A program made the translations under genes and the position numbers. Of a DNA stretch of 64,000 nt, positions 35,448 to 42,980 are shown piece by piece (positions within the stretch are counted from its first letter, which is position 1; each line of letters begins with the position of its first letter). The DNA is from Candidatus Palauibacter rhopaloidicola (lineage in GTDB: Bacteria > Gemmatimonadota > Gemmatimonadetes > Palauibacterales > Palauibacteraceae): assembly GCA_026914155.1 (NCBI GenBank), contig JAPPGH010000049.1:1-64000 (forward strand), read 5' to 3'. Under the pieces are notes generated by a model, which saw nothing but the letters and a program-made list of their open reading frames with translations, made no database searches and was not told the DNA's origin.

Positions 35448-36170
35448 GTGTCAAACAGACTGATCATCACCGTCGGACTCGCCCTGCTCGCCGGAGTTCC
35501 GGCGACGCTCGAGGCGCAGGCCGAACGCATCGATTCACCCTATCGCTGGCGCGAGAAGGGCTTCCGCGTAGGCCTTTTCGGGGGCCACCACGCGGGGAAC
35601 CGGGGGCGGCTCGAGTTCGCGCAGGGACCCACCGCCGTGGGGGGCGCCAGAATGCGCGTTCGCGCGTCGAGTCCTCTTTCTCTCGAGCTCGGAGCCACGT
35701 ACGGGGCGGCGGACCGATGGACGCTGGACGTCCTCGACGAGGCCGGACCGATGGTCGTCGACACCGTCGCCGCGGGCTGGCTGCGGGCCGATCTCGGGGC
35801 GCAGATCGGCCTCACCGGCGCGCGGACGTGGAACGGGATCCACCCCTACGGGCTCATCGGCGGCGGCTTCGTGTTCGGGGTCGACGAGGGTGCCTCCGAG
35901 TTCCTCGCCGACCAGGCGCTCGAACCCTTCCGGTACGACATCTCGACCGCTCCGCACATCTTCGTGGGGCTGGGGTTCGAGGTCTTTCCGTCGGAGACGA
36001 TCGGGATCGGCTTCGAGGTCCGCGACTACCTGGTCCGCGTGACGTCTCCGGACGGATTCCTCTTCGGAAGCACGCTGGAGCTGTTCGACGCCTCCGGAGC
36101 GCCGGCCCCGCAGGGTTCCGTATGGGGCCACAACCCGGAGTTCAGCATCTCCATCTGGTACTACTTCTAG
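35448..36170 (+). CDS. Outer-membrane beta-barrel-like protein
   Basis: 240 aa from a GTG. A signal peptide (LIITVGLALLAGVPATLEAQ) is followed by alternating beta-strands typical of small barrels: GFRVGLFGGHHAGNRGRLEF, SSPLSLELGATYGAADRW, GIHPYGLIGGGFVFGVD, APHIFVGLGFEVFPSETIGI. The protein ends in FSISIWYYF, with a terminal aromatic residue as required for BAM insertion. Its cargo or role is unknown. No Shine-Dalgarno precedes the GTG. A repeat copy follows the stop. Confidence 0.8.
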   Translation: MSNRLIITVGLALLAGVPATLEAQAERIDSPYRWREKGFRVGLFGGHHAGNRGRLEFAQGPTAVGGARMRVRASSPLSLELGATYGAADRWTLDVLDEAGPMVVDTVAAGWLRADLGAQIGLTGARTWNGIHPYGLIGGGFVFGVDEGASEFLADQALEPFRYDISTAPHIFVGLGFEVFPSETIGIGFEVRDYLVRVTSPDGFLFGSTLELFDASGAPAPQGSVWGHNPEFSISIWYYF

Positions 36171-36204
36171 TGCGGTGTCCCGTGGCGAACCCCCGCAGCC
36201 GCCG
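36168..36204 (+). repeat. Stop-adjacent repeat, copy H
   Basis: The TAG of the barrel-like gene leads into TGCGGTGTCCCGTGGCGAAC and CCCCGCAGC, with GCGG/CCGC-type outer arms. A GTG inside it gives a false upstream start for moeA. Confidence 0.5.
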
Positions 36205-36207
36205 AGC

Positions 36208-37458
36208 ATGAACGACGCGGACTGGATCTCCTTCGACGAGGCCCTCGCTCGCGTGCTGGACGCCGTGTCGCCGCTGGAGGCGGAAAGGGTTCCGCTCTCC
36301 GCCGCCCTCGGCCGCTCCCTCGCCCGTGGCGTGGAGGCCGTCGCCCCGCACCCGCCGTGGGACAACAGCGCCATGGACGGGTTCGCCGTGCGCATCGACG
36401 AGGTGCGCGGCGCGAGCCCGGAACGGCCCGTCATCCTCCCGATCTCCGACGACATCCCGGCCGGCGCCTTTCCGCGCGGTCCGCTGGAGCCCGGCTCCGT
36501 GGCGCGCGTGATGACGGGTGCGCCGGTGCCGGAGGGCGCCACCGGCGTCGTCCGCGTCGAGCACACGGACGGAGGTCCGGACGAGCGCGTGCGCATATTC
36601 GACGACGCGGACGGGGAGCGGCACATCCGTTTCCTCGGTGAGGATGTGCAGGCCGGCGACACGATGGTGGAGCGTGGCGAGGAGCTCGGAGCGGCGGCGG
36701 TGGCGCTGCTCGCGACGGCCGGCCTCGAGCAGGTGGACGTGGGCCGGCGGCCTCGCGTCGGCGTGCTCGCGAACGGAGACGAACTCGCGGACTTCGATGA
36801 ATTCGAGGAGGTGCGCGCCGGGCGGCGGATCATGAACTCGAACGGGTACGCGCTCGCCGCCCAGCTCGCGGATTCGGGGGCGGAGCCGGTGTCGCTCGGC
36901 ATCGCCCGGGACGACCCCGGCGACCTGCACCGTTGCCTCGCGCGGGCCGAGTCCTGCGACGCGATCGTCTCCGCGGCCGGCGTGAGTGTCGGCGAACACG
37001 ACTACGTGAAGCAGGTACTCGCCGAACTCGGTTTCGAACGCTTCTTCTGGCGCCTGCGGATGCGGCCCGGCAGCGCCACGGTCTTCGGCCTGCTCGGCGG
37101 CCGGCCGTTCTGGGGCGTCCCGGGCAATCCGGCCTCGGCGCTCGTCACGTACGAGACGCTCGTGCGACCGGCGATCCGCAAGATGGCGGGGTTCGCGCGT
37201 CCCTGCCGGCGACCGCTGCGGTGCGTCGCGGCCCACGATCTGCGCGGCCCCCGGCACGTGCTCTCGTTCCTGCGCGTGCTCGTCGGATCCGCCGAGTCTG
37301 GCGCCCTTACCGCCCGCCTGAGCGGGCCGCAGGGCTCGGGCAACCTGGGATCCATGCTGGCCGATGGGCTGCTCGCGATCCCGGTCGGGACCGACGCCAT
37401 AGGCGCCGGGGATCCGGTCGACGTGATTCCGCTCAGGGAGTGGGCGAGCCCCGCCTGA
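36208..37458 (+). CDS. moeA: Molybdopterin molybdenumtransferase
   Basis: 416 aa. MoeA inserts molybdate into adenylylated molybdopterin to form the active cofactor. Visible blocks: WISFDEALARVLDAVSPLEAERVPL, the signature PPWDNSAMDGFAV, AGAFPRGPLEPGSVARVMTGAPVPEGA, a MoCF-like domain with GVLANGDELADFDEF and ILNSNGYAL-type IMNSNGYALAAQL, VSAAGVSVGEHDYVK, and WGVPGNPASALVTYE. The ATG at 36208 is chosen because the sequence becomes MoeA-like there and the in-frame GTG at 36175 lies in a repeat copy. It matches xdhC 4 kb downstream, which also serves molybdoenzymes. Confidence 0.93.
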   Translation: MNDADWISFDEALARVLDAVSPLEAERVPLSAALGRSLARGVEAVAPHPPWDNSAMDGFAVRIDEVRGASPERPVILPISDDIPAGAFPRGPLEPGSVARVMTGAPVPEGATGVVRVEHTDGGPDERVRIFDDADGERHIRFLGEDVQAGDTMVERGEELGAAAVALLATAGLEQVDVGRRPRVGVLANGDELADFDEFEEVRAGRRIMNSNGYALAAQLADSGAEPVSLGIARDDPGDLHRCLARAESCDAIVSAAGVSVGEHDYVKQVLAELGFERFFWRLRMRPGSATVFGLLGGRPFWGVPGNPASALVTYETLVRPAIRKMAGFARPCRRPLRCVAAHDLRGPRHVLSFLRVLVGSAESGALTARLSGPQGSGNLGSMLADGLLAIPVGTDAIGAGDPVDVIPLREWASPA

Positions 37459-37481
37459 CGCAGGGTTCCGCCACGGGTCGC
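37458..37481 (-). repeat. Stop-adjacent repeat, copy E (degenerate)
   Basis: On the minus strand GCGACCCGTGGCGGAACCCT ends in GCG and begins about ten bases after the stop of the KAS III gene. It has lost one base of the core relative to the other copies. It fills the gap to the convergent moeA gene. Confidence 0.45.
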
Positions 37482-37491
37482 GGACCGCCCG

Positions 37492-38571
37492 TCAGATGCG
37501 GACGACCGCCGCCGCCATCGTGTAGCCGCCCCCGATCGAGGTGAGGACGATCGTGGCCGGATCGGGTACGGACCCGTGCTTCCCGCGGACGACTTCGTCG
37601 AGCGTCACGGCGACGGTCGAAGCGGACATGTTGCCGTAGTCGACGATGTTGTGAACGACGCGCCCTTTAGGAAGTTCCAGTCTCTGCTCAAGACCCTGCG
37701 TGATCCGCGCGTTCGCCTGATGAGGAATCACGAAGTCCACGTCGGACCAGTCGAGACCCGCCTTGTGAAGCGCCTGTTCGCCTACTTCGGCCATCTTGAC
37801 GATCGCGTTGCGGACGATCCTCGGTCCGCCTTCCATGTGGAGAATCGGAGCTCGGTCCCCGTCCTCCCGCCAGCTCTGCCCGACGAGATACAGCGGGTCG
37901 CGCGCGAACCAGCCCGACGCCGCCATCGGGCCGAGCACGCCGTGATCGGTTTCGCTCCGCTCGAGCACGACGGCTCCGGCCCCGTCGCCGAAGAGCACGG
38001 CCGTCCTCACGTCCGTGTAGTCGACGAGCCGCGTTAGGGCGTCGCCCGAGACCACCAGGACCCGCTCCGCCATGCCGCTGACGATCGCCGACCAAGCCGC
38101 CCCCACGCCGTACACGAAGCCGGCGCAGGCCGCGTTGATCGCGAATCCCCCCAATCGCGGATTCCCTATCTTCGTCGCCACGGTACAGGCACTGTTTGGA
38201 ACCTCGTCGGACGGCGACACGGTCGCGACGTAGAGCTGGTCGATTTCGTCCGGCTCGCGTCCGGCCGCCTCCAGCGCGGCGAGGCCCGCCCGGGCGCACA
38301 TGTCCTCCGTCGTCAGATCGCTGCCCGGCGGGATTCGGCGGCGCGACCTGATGCCGGTCAACTGGTATGCCCACTGATCGAAGACGTCGGGGGCAGACAG
38401 CCCGTTGACACCCTCGACACCCCTGAGCGCGGACCGCGCCTGCACGACGTCGAAGGATTCGCGCAGCGTACCCATGCCGAGAAGCTGGAAGTTGTCGATG
38501 CTGTCAGGCGGCAGGTAGCTCCCGGTACCCGTGACCGCCGCGGTCACTCTGGCTGCCAAGGCCGTCTCCAT
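37492..38571 (-). CDS. Beta-ketoacyl-ACP synthase III family protein
   Basis: 359 aa from an ATG at 38571. Thiolase-fold condensing enzyme; FabH uses acetyl-CoA and malonyl-ACP to start fatty acid synthesis. VTGTGSYLPPDSI is the N-terminal motif. The catalytic triad is Cys in FAINAACAGFVYGVG, His in VIPHQANARI and Asn in VDYGNMSASTV. The region between residues 20 and 55 (DNFQLLGMGTLRESFDVVQARSALRGVEG) is longer than in FabH, so a specialised KAS III (for example for a polyketide or long-chain starter) cannot be excluded. A PPTase in the window could activate its carrier protein. Confidence 0.88.
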   Translation of the reverse strand: METALAARVTAAVTGTGSYLPPDSIDNFQLLGMGTLRESFDVVQARSALRGVEGVNGLSAPDVFDQWAYQLTGIRSRRRIPPGSDLTTEDMCARAGLAALEAAGREPDEIDQLYVATVSPSDEVPNSACTVATKIGNPRLGGFAINAACAGFVYGVGAAWSAIVSGMAERVLVVSGDALTRLVDYTDVRTAVLFGDGAGAVVLERSETDHGVLGPMAASGWFARDPLYLVGQSWREDGDRAPILHMEGGPRIVRNAIVKMAEVGEQALHKAGLDWSDVDFVIPHQANARITQGLEQRLELPKGRVVHNIVDYGNMSASTVAVTLDEVVRGKHGSVPDPATIVLTSIGGGYTMAAAVVRI

Positions 38572-38657
38572 CGTCCGTGGGCAGGATCCGCAGGCGGACT
38601 CGCCCGGCGGAAAGTCCGAGAGTATACGGCAGAGACCGGGAAGGTTGCCAGCCTGCG

Positions 38658-39386
38658 CTAGCCTGCTGCCGACCGAATGGCTGGAGGCGGGGAGCGGGCG
38701 AGCAGGAAGCGTTCCGCGGCCGAGCGGGCGGCCTCGGCAAGCGTTCGGGTCGGGCACGGCCGCGTCGGCATCACGCGGGCGCACTCCCCTATGCTCGCCT
38801 GCGACCAGCAGGAGTCGGGCTGACCGTTGCCGCACTCCCGAATGAGCAGTTTCACGCTGGCGGGCAATCGGAGCACCGCATCGCTGTCGAACTCCTCGGC
38901 TACTGCGTAACGCACGAGATCTTCGGCCAGCCCCAGTGCCACGCCGGCGTCCAGCAACTCCTCGAGGGAGACGACCAGGAGGGGAAAATCGGCGCGGTCG
39001 CGGCCCAACCGCGTCAGAAGCTCGCGCCCCACGCCGCGGCGAAGGGCATCGGCGGCTTTCTCGAGCGCGATCGGTTCCGCTCCCGGACCGACGACGGACG
39101 CCGCATTCCGCAACTCGGCCGCGAAGGTGTCGACGGCGGCGAGGACGACTTCCGGCGGCATCCCCTTCGCCACGCCCTCCATGGCCTTGTCGATGAGGAG
39201 ACCTCGGGGCAGACCCTGGCGGACGCCCGCGTCTATGACGGAGAGCGTGCGCGCCGCGTAGACTGCACCCAGATGACGGCTGAAGCGCGCGCGCGCGTCC
39301 TGGCCCGCAAGCGGCGGCCCGAGCGCGAGAAGCATGGCGGCGAGACACACAACCGCGGGAGACCGGCGCAGCAGGGCTCTTACCAC
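38658..39386 (-). CDS. Exported helical protein of unknown function
   Basis: 242 aa. From the GTG at 39386 a plausible signal peptide is MVRALLRRSPAVVCLAAML, with a GQDARA cleavage region. The mature protein is helical: SVIDAGVRQGLPRGLLIDKAMEGVAKGMPPEVVLAAVD, ADALRRGVGRELLTRLGRDRADF, LVVSLEELLDAGVALGLAEDLVRYAVAEEF. I do not recognise it. Three cysteines in the C-terminal part (RECGNGQPDSCW, IGECARV) may form disulfides. The start codon lies inside a copy of the stop-adjacent repeat; GTG 39350 is an alternative but lacks a basic n-region. The gap to the KAS III gene is 86 bases. Confidence 0.62.
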   Translation of the reverse strand: MVRALLRRSPAVVCLAAMLLALGPPLAGQDARARFSRHLGAVYAARTLSVIDAGVRQGLPRGLLIDKAMEGVAKGMPPEVVLAAVDTFAAELRNAASVVGPGAEPIALEKAADALRRGVGRELLTRLGRDRADFPLLVVSLEELLDAGVALGLAEDLVRYAVAEEFDSDAVLRLPASVKLLIRECGNGQPDSCWSQASIGECARVMPTRPCPTRTLAEAARSAAERFLLARSPPPAIRSAAG

Positions 39387-39395
39387 GGCTGCTGC
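39368..39395 (-). repeat. Stop-adjacent repeat, copy F
   Basis: Six bases after the TAG of the anti-sigma/CBM48 gene, the minus strand reads GCAGCAGCCGTGGTAAGAGC and ends in CCTGCTGC. GCAGCA/TGCTGC arms are complementary. The GTG in its core is the start of the next gene on this strand. Confidence 0.65.
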
Positions 39396-39399
39396 CCGG

Positions 39400-40041
39400 C
39401 TAGGGGGCGAGCGAGCGGGCGCCCGCGCCGCCCGTGATGGCGATCACGGCATTCTGGTTGCCGTAGCCGTCCTCCACATACCGCTCCGCGTGCGGATCCG
39501 TGATCCACGTCTCGCCGTCCACGAGGAACATGTACTTGTGCACGCCGGGCGGGAGCTTCACGCGCCCGGTCCACACGCCGGTCCCGTAGGGGTCGGCCAG
39601 CGCGACCTCCGGCTGCCAGTCGTTGAAGTCGCCCGCCACGTGGACCGACGCCGCGCCGGGCGCTTCGAGACGGAACTGCACGTAGTGGACTTCCTCGCCC
39701 ACGAGCGCCGTCGCCGCCCCGGCCGGCTCGGAGACGACGTTGTCCCGCGGCAGGAGGAAGAACGTCGCAAACACCGCGGCGGCGGCGAGTCCCAGCCACG
39801 GCCGGACGCGCACGGAGCGGGGATGCACCCACCAATCCACGAGACCGGACAGGGGCCGGCGCTCTTCCCGGCGAACCTCGGCCATGACTCTCGACTCGAG
39901 TCCGACCGGAGCTCCCTGCACCCCCGAGTCCCGCACATCCGACAGGAGGGCATCCCACCGTTCGGCCTCCCTGCGAAGCTCACGCGAGAGTTCCGAATGG
40001 TCGATTTCTCCGTCCAGGTACAGCTTCAGATCGTCGTTCAT
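39400..40041 (-). CDS. Anti-sigma-like membrane protein with periplasmic CBM48 domain
   Basis: 213 aa. A short N-terminal cytoplasmic region (MNDDLKLYLDGEIDHSELSREL, about 1-75) resembles the starts of anti-sigma factors but without zinc-binding cysteines. One transmembrane helix (WLGLAAAAVFATFFLLP) follows. The C-terminal domain is an AMPK-type glycogen-binding/CBM48 early-set fold: VHVAGDFNDWQPEVAL, GVWTGRVKLPPGVHKYMFLVDGETW and HAERYVEDGYGNQNAVI. It overlaps the sigma gene by ATGA, so the pair is a sigma/anti-sigma operon in which a carbohydrate may be sensed in the periplasm. The anti-sigma role is inferred from position and layout. Confidence 0.82.
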   Translation of the reverse strand: MNDDLKLYLDGEIDHSELSRELRREAERWDALLSDVRDSGVQGAPVGLESRVMAEVRREERRPLSGLVDWWVHPRSVRVRPWLGLAAAAVFATFFLLPRDNVVSEPAGAATALVGEEVHYVQFRLEAPGAASVHVAGDFNDWQPEVALADPYGTGVWTGRVKLPPGVHKYMFLVDGETWITDPHAERYVEDGYGNQNAVIAITGGAGARSLAP

Positions 40042-40628
40042 CGGTAGTTCTCTAACAGCACCTGTAACTGATCACGAGCCCGATGGACGCGCATCTTCAA
40101 CGCGGACACCGAAGCTCCAAGTCTCTCCGCCATCTCTTCGTACGACCAGCCCTCGACGTGCTTGAGGACGACGGCTTCACGCTGCTCGTCGCTCAGCGAC
40201 TGCAGGGCCCGGTATATCTGCTCCCGTATTTCTGCCCGTTCGGCGCGCGCCTCGGGGAGCCCGCGCGTCGCCGTGAGGGGGCCGGCCGCCTCCAGCGACA
40301 CCTCCCGCCGTGCCCGCCCCTTCAACTGATCCTTGCACAGGTTGACGGCGATCCGAAACAACCAGCCTCCCACACGTTCCCGGTCACGGCAGCGGTCGAG
40401 GCTCCGAAAACCGCGGATGAACGTGCGCTGCACGATATCCGCAGCGTCGTCCGCGCGCCCGGTCATGCGCTCCGCGTAGCGGTACAGCACGTCCTTGTAC
40501 CGGCGCACGAGAACCCCGTACGCCTCGCGGTCGCCTTCCAGAACGGCGGTGACGACATCCGCGTCGCTCGGTTCATCGTCCGGAACCCGACCTTCCGGCC
40601 CGATCCGAAAGATCTTCTCTTCGTGAAT
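40038..40628 (-). CDS. ECF-family RNA polymerase sigma factor, probable ATT start
   Basis: Region 2 (LVRRYKDVLYRYAERMTGRADDAADIVQRTFIRGFRSLDR) and region 4 (IYRALQSLSDEQREAVVLKHVEGWSYEEMAERLGASVSALKMRVHRAR) are complete. The first canonical start (GTG 40508) would cut off SDADVVTAVLEGDREAYGVL, which belongs to the conserved start of region 2. Upstream in frame, before a TGA at 40664, there is no ATG, GTG or TTG. An ATT at 40628, six bases after AGAGGT, gives 196 aa of usual length. The start is inference, the family is clear. It is followed by its overlapping anti-sigma-like gene. Confidence 0.83.
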   Translation of the reverse strand: MHEEKIFRIGPEGRVPDDEPSDADVVTAVLEGDREAYGVLVRRYKDVLYRYAERMTGRADDAADIVQRTFIRGFRSLDRCRDRERVGGWLFRIAVNLCKDQLKGRARREVSLEAAGPLTATRGLPEARAERAEIREQIYRALQSLSDEQREAVVLKHVEGWSYEEMAERLGASVSALKMRVHRARDQLQVLLENYR

Positions 40629-40750
40629 AAGACGACCTCTACCGCTTTGCGGTCACTCGATCCGCCATCGGCCCGCGATCCTCTTCATCCGCGATCAGCA
40701 TCGGCGGTTCCAACTTAGCGGAACGGTGACCCCCCAACTACCTTGAAGGC

Positions 40751-41866
40751 GTGAACGCCGGGAACGCTGCCACCCGCGCGCCGGACCTGTTCGGTCTCCG
40801 CACGCCGGCGCTTATCCTCGATTTCGATGTCCTGGAGAACAACCTCCGGGTCATGAAGGAACGCACGGACGCCCTCGGCGTCCGGCTTCGCCCCCACGTG
40901 AAGACGCACAAATGCGTGGAGATTGCCGAGCTCCAGCGATCGCGCGGCGCGTCGGGCATCGCCGTTTCCACGCTCGCGGAGGCCCGAGTCTTCGCGGAGG
41001 CGGGTTTCGACGACATCCTGTGGGCCTTTCCGCTCAATCTCTCACGGATCGGCGAGGCGGCCGCCCTCTCCGGCCGCGTCGCGCTGGGCGTGACCGTGGA
41101 TTCCGTCACGGCCATCGAGGCCCTCGAGGCGGCGGACACCCCGTTCTCGGTCTGGCTCGAAATCGACTGTGGCTACGGGCGCTCCGGCGTCCCCCACGAC
41201 AGCGGCCGGGTCGTCGAACTCGCAAGGCGGATCTCACGCGCCGACCGGCTCGCGCTCGGCGGCTGCCTGACGCACGCCGGCCACACCTACGGCGCGGATT
41301 CGCCCGCCGCCATCGCCGCGCTGGCGGATGAGGAGCGTCGCGCGATGGTCGAAGTGGGGCGCGCGCTCCGCGCGGCCGGGATCGAGCCGGGAGTGCTCTC
41401 GCTGGGGTCGACTCCGGGCATGAGCCGGGTCGAGACGCTGGAGGGGGTCGACGAGGCCCGGCCGGGGAACTACGCGCTCTACGATTACACGCAGACGCGG
41501 CTGGGATCGTGCGCGGTGAGCGACTGCGCCGTCACGTTGCTCGCGACTGTCGTCTCCGCGCGGGACGGATCCGGCGGGGCGATCGCGGACTGTGGCGCGC
41601 TCGCCCTGTCAAAGGATGTGGGGCCGGACGACCCGCCTCACTACGGCCGCCTCTTCCGTGACGCGTCCGGAGGAGAGCTGAGCGACCATCGCGTGACCTC
41701 GGTGAGCCAGGAACACGGGCGCCTGTCCGGGCGGTTCGTCGTCGGCGAGAAGGTCCGCGTCCTTCCGAATCACGCCTGCCTCACGGTCGCGCACTTCGAT
41801 CACTTCGAGGTCGTGCGGGGGCGGCGCGTGGTGGACCGCTGGAAGATCCGGCGCACGCGCGACTGA
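40751..41866 (+). CDS. D-threonine aldolase/D-serine dehydratase-like PLP enzyme
   Basis: 371 aa, fold type III (alanine-racemase-like) PLP enzyme. TPALILDFDVLENNL opens the barrel; the PLP lysine is in RLRPHVKTHK; WLEIDCGYGRSGV and GGCLTHAGHTY are barrel strands; GSTPGM binds the phosphate; and the C-terminal metal site has His and Cys in LPNHACLTVAHFD. The H-x-C zinc/manganese pair is the mark of the D-serine dehydratase/D-threonine aldolase group; substrate choice cannot be read from sequence. GTG start at 40751. It diverges from the ECF sigma gene and converges with xdhC. Confidence 0.87.
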   Translation: MNAGNAATRAPDLFGLRTPALILDFDVLENNLRVMKERTDALGVRLRPHVKTHKCVEIAELQRSRGASGIAVSTLAEARVFAEAGFDDILWAFPLNLSRIGEAAALSGRVALGVTVDSVTAIEALEAADTPFSVWLEIDCGYGRSGVPHDSGRVVELARRISRADRLALGGCLTHAGHTYGADSPAAIAALADEERRAMVEVGRALRAAGIEPGVLSLGSTPGMSRVETLEGVDEARPGNYALYDYTQTRLGSCAVSDCAVTLLATVVSARDGSGGAIADCGALALSKDVGPDDPPHYGRLFRDASGGELSDHRVTSVSQEHGRLSGRFVVGEKVRVLPNHACLTVAHFDHFEVVRGRRVVDRWKIRRTRD

Positions 41867-41893
41867 TCCGGCGCCGCGCGCGACGTCAGGACG

Positions 41894-42934
41894 TCAGGGA
41901 GCCCTGTCGAGGGCGATGAGCTGCGCGAGGATGGAGACGGCGATCTGCGCGGGCGAGCGGGCGCCGATCCGCAGCCCGACCGGACCGTGGATACGGTCGC
42001 ATGCCGCCTCGTCCAACCCCCGCGCGAGGAGCGCCTCTCGGCGTTGCCGCTGCGTCCGGCGTCCGCCGAGGAGACCGACGTAGCCGCAGCGGGAGGCGAG
42101 CGCGGTCTCGAGAGCGGGCTCGTCCAGCTTCTCGTCGTGCGTGAGGATGACGACGCTCGTGCGAGGGTCGAGATCGAGGGCAGCCATCGCCTCGTCCGGC
42201 CAGCGCGGCTCGAGCGACGCGGCATCCGGAAACCGCTCCGGCCGCAGGAAGGCCTCGCGCGGGTCCACGACGACGACCTCGAAGCCCGTCCGGTGCGCCA
42301 TGGCGCACAGCGCATGCCCGATCGGGGTCGCCCCCACGATGACGAGCCGCGGGGGCGGGGCGAAGGACTCAACGAAGACGAGGCTGTCCGGATCGTCCTG
42401 CACGAGTTCGACGGCGCGGGCGTCCGACCGGCCGAGCCAGTCGTCGACGCGGGAGCGGGCCGCCCGGTCGAGGTCGGCGGATCCGAGCGTTCCAAGCGAC
42501 CGGTCCGGTTCGAGGAGGAGCTGCCGCGAGCGCGTGGGCGCCGCCGCGCCGGTGAGGAGGACGCCGGGGGCGCCGGCCTCTTGGAGTTGCCAGAGGCGGT
42601 GCCAGACGGGGTCGCCGGGATCGTGGCGGTCGAGGAGGACGTCGATCTCCCCGCCGCAGGAGAGGCCCACGCCCGCGGCCATCTCGTCCGTGATCCCGTA
42701 GGTGACGGAGGCCGGCGCGCCGCCGCTCAGCAGCGCGGAGAGCCGTTCGTGCAGGTCGCCTTCCACGCACCCGCTCGAGATCGAGCCGCTCAGCTCCCCG
42801 GCGGCCGAGATCGCGAACCGCGCGCCCGGTGGCAGCGGGGCCGAACGGCGCACGGCGATGAGCGTCGCCATGGCGATTGGATCGCCCTGCTGCGCCCAGC
42901 GTGCGATGTCCTCGCGCACAGCCCGGAGACTCAT
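41894..42934 (-). CDS. XdhC-family molybdenum cofactor accessory protein
   Basis: 346 aa. XdhC proteins bind molybdenum cofactor and promote its sulfuration before insertion into xanthine dehydrogenase-type enzymes. The N-terminal domain has the SGSISSGCVEGDLHE motif with a conserved cysteine; the C-terminal Rossmann domain has RLVIVGATPIGHALCAMA, VVVDPREAFLRPERFP, VVILTHDEKLDEPAL and YVGLLGGRRTQRQRREAL. No molybdenum hydroxylase genes lie in the window. It follows etfA with a 46-base gap on the same strand. Confidence 0.9.
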   Translation of the reverse strand: MSLRAVREDIARWAQQGDPIAMATLIAVRRSAPLPPGARFAISAAGELSGSISSGCVEGDLHERLSALLSGGAPASVTYGITDEMAAGVGLSCGGEIDVLLDRHDPGDPVWHRLWQLQEAGAPGVLLTGAAAPTRSRQLLLEPDRSLGTLGSADLDRAARSRVDDWLGRSDARAVELVQDDPDSLVFVESFAPPPRLVIVGATPIGHALCAMAHRTGFEVVVVDPREAFLRPERFPDAASLEPRWPDEAMAALDLDPRTSVVILTHDEKLDEPALETALASRCGYVGLLGGRRTQRQRREALLARGLDEAACDRIHGPVGLRIGARSPAQIAVSILAQLIALDRAP

Positions 42935-42980
42935 GCCGGCCGACCCGGACCCGTGTACCGCGACACTACACTAATCCCCA

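Noticed and set aside
36175-36207. GTG 36175 as the moeA start
   Set aside because: It lies inside a repeat copy, and MoeA similarity begins at ATG 36208.
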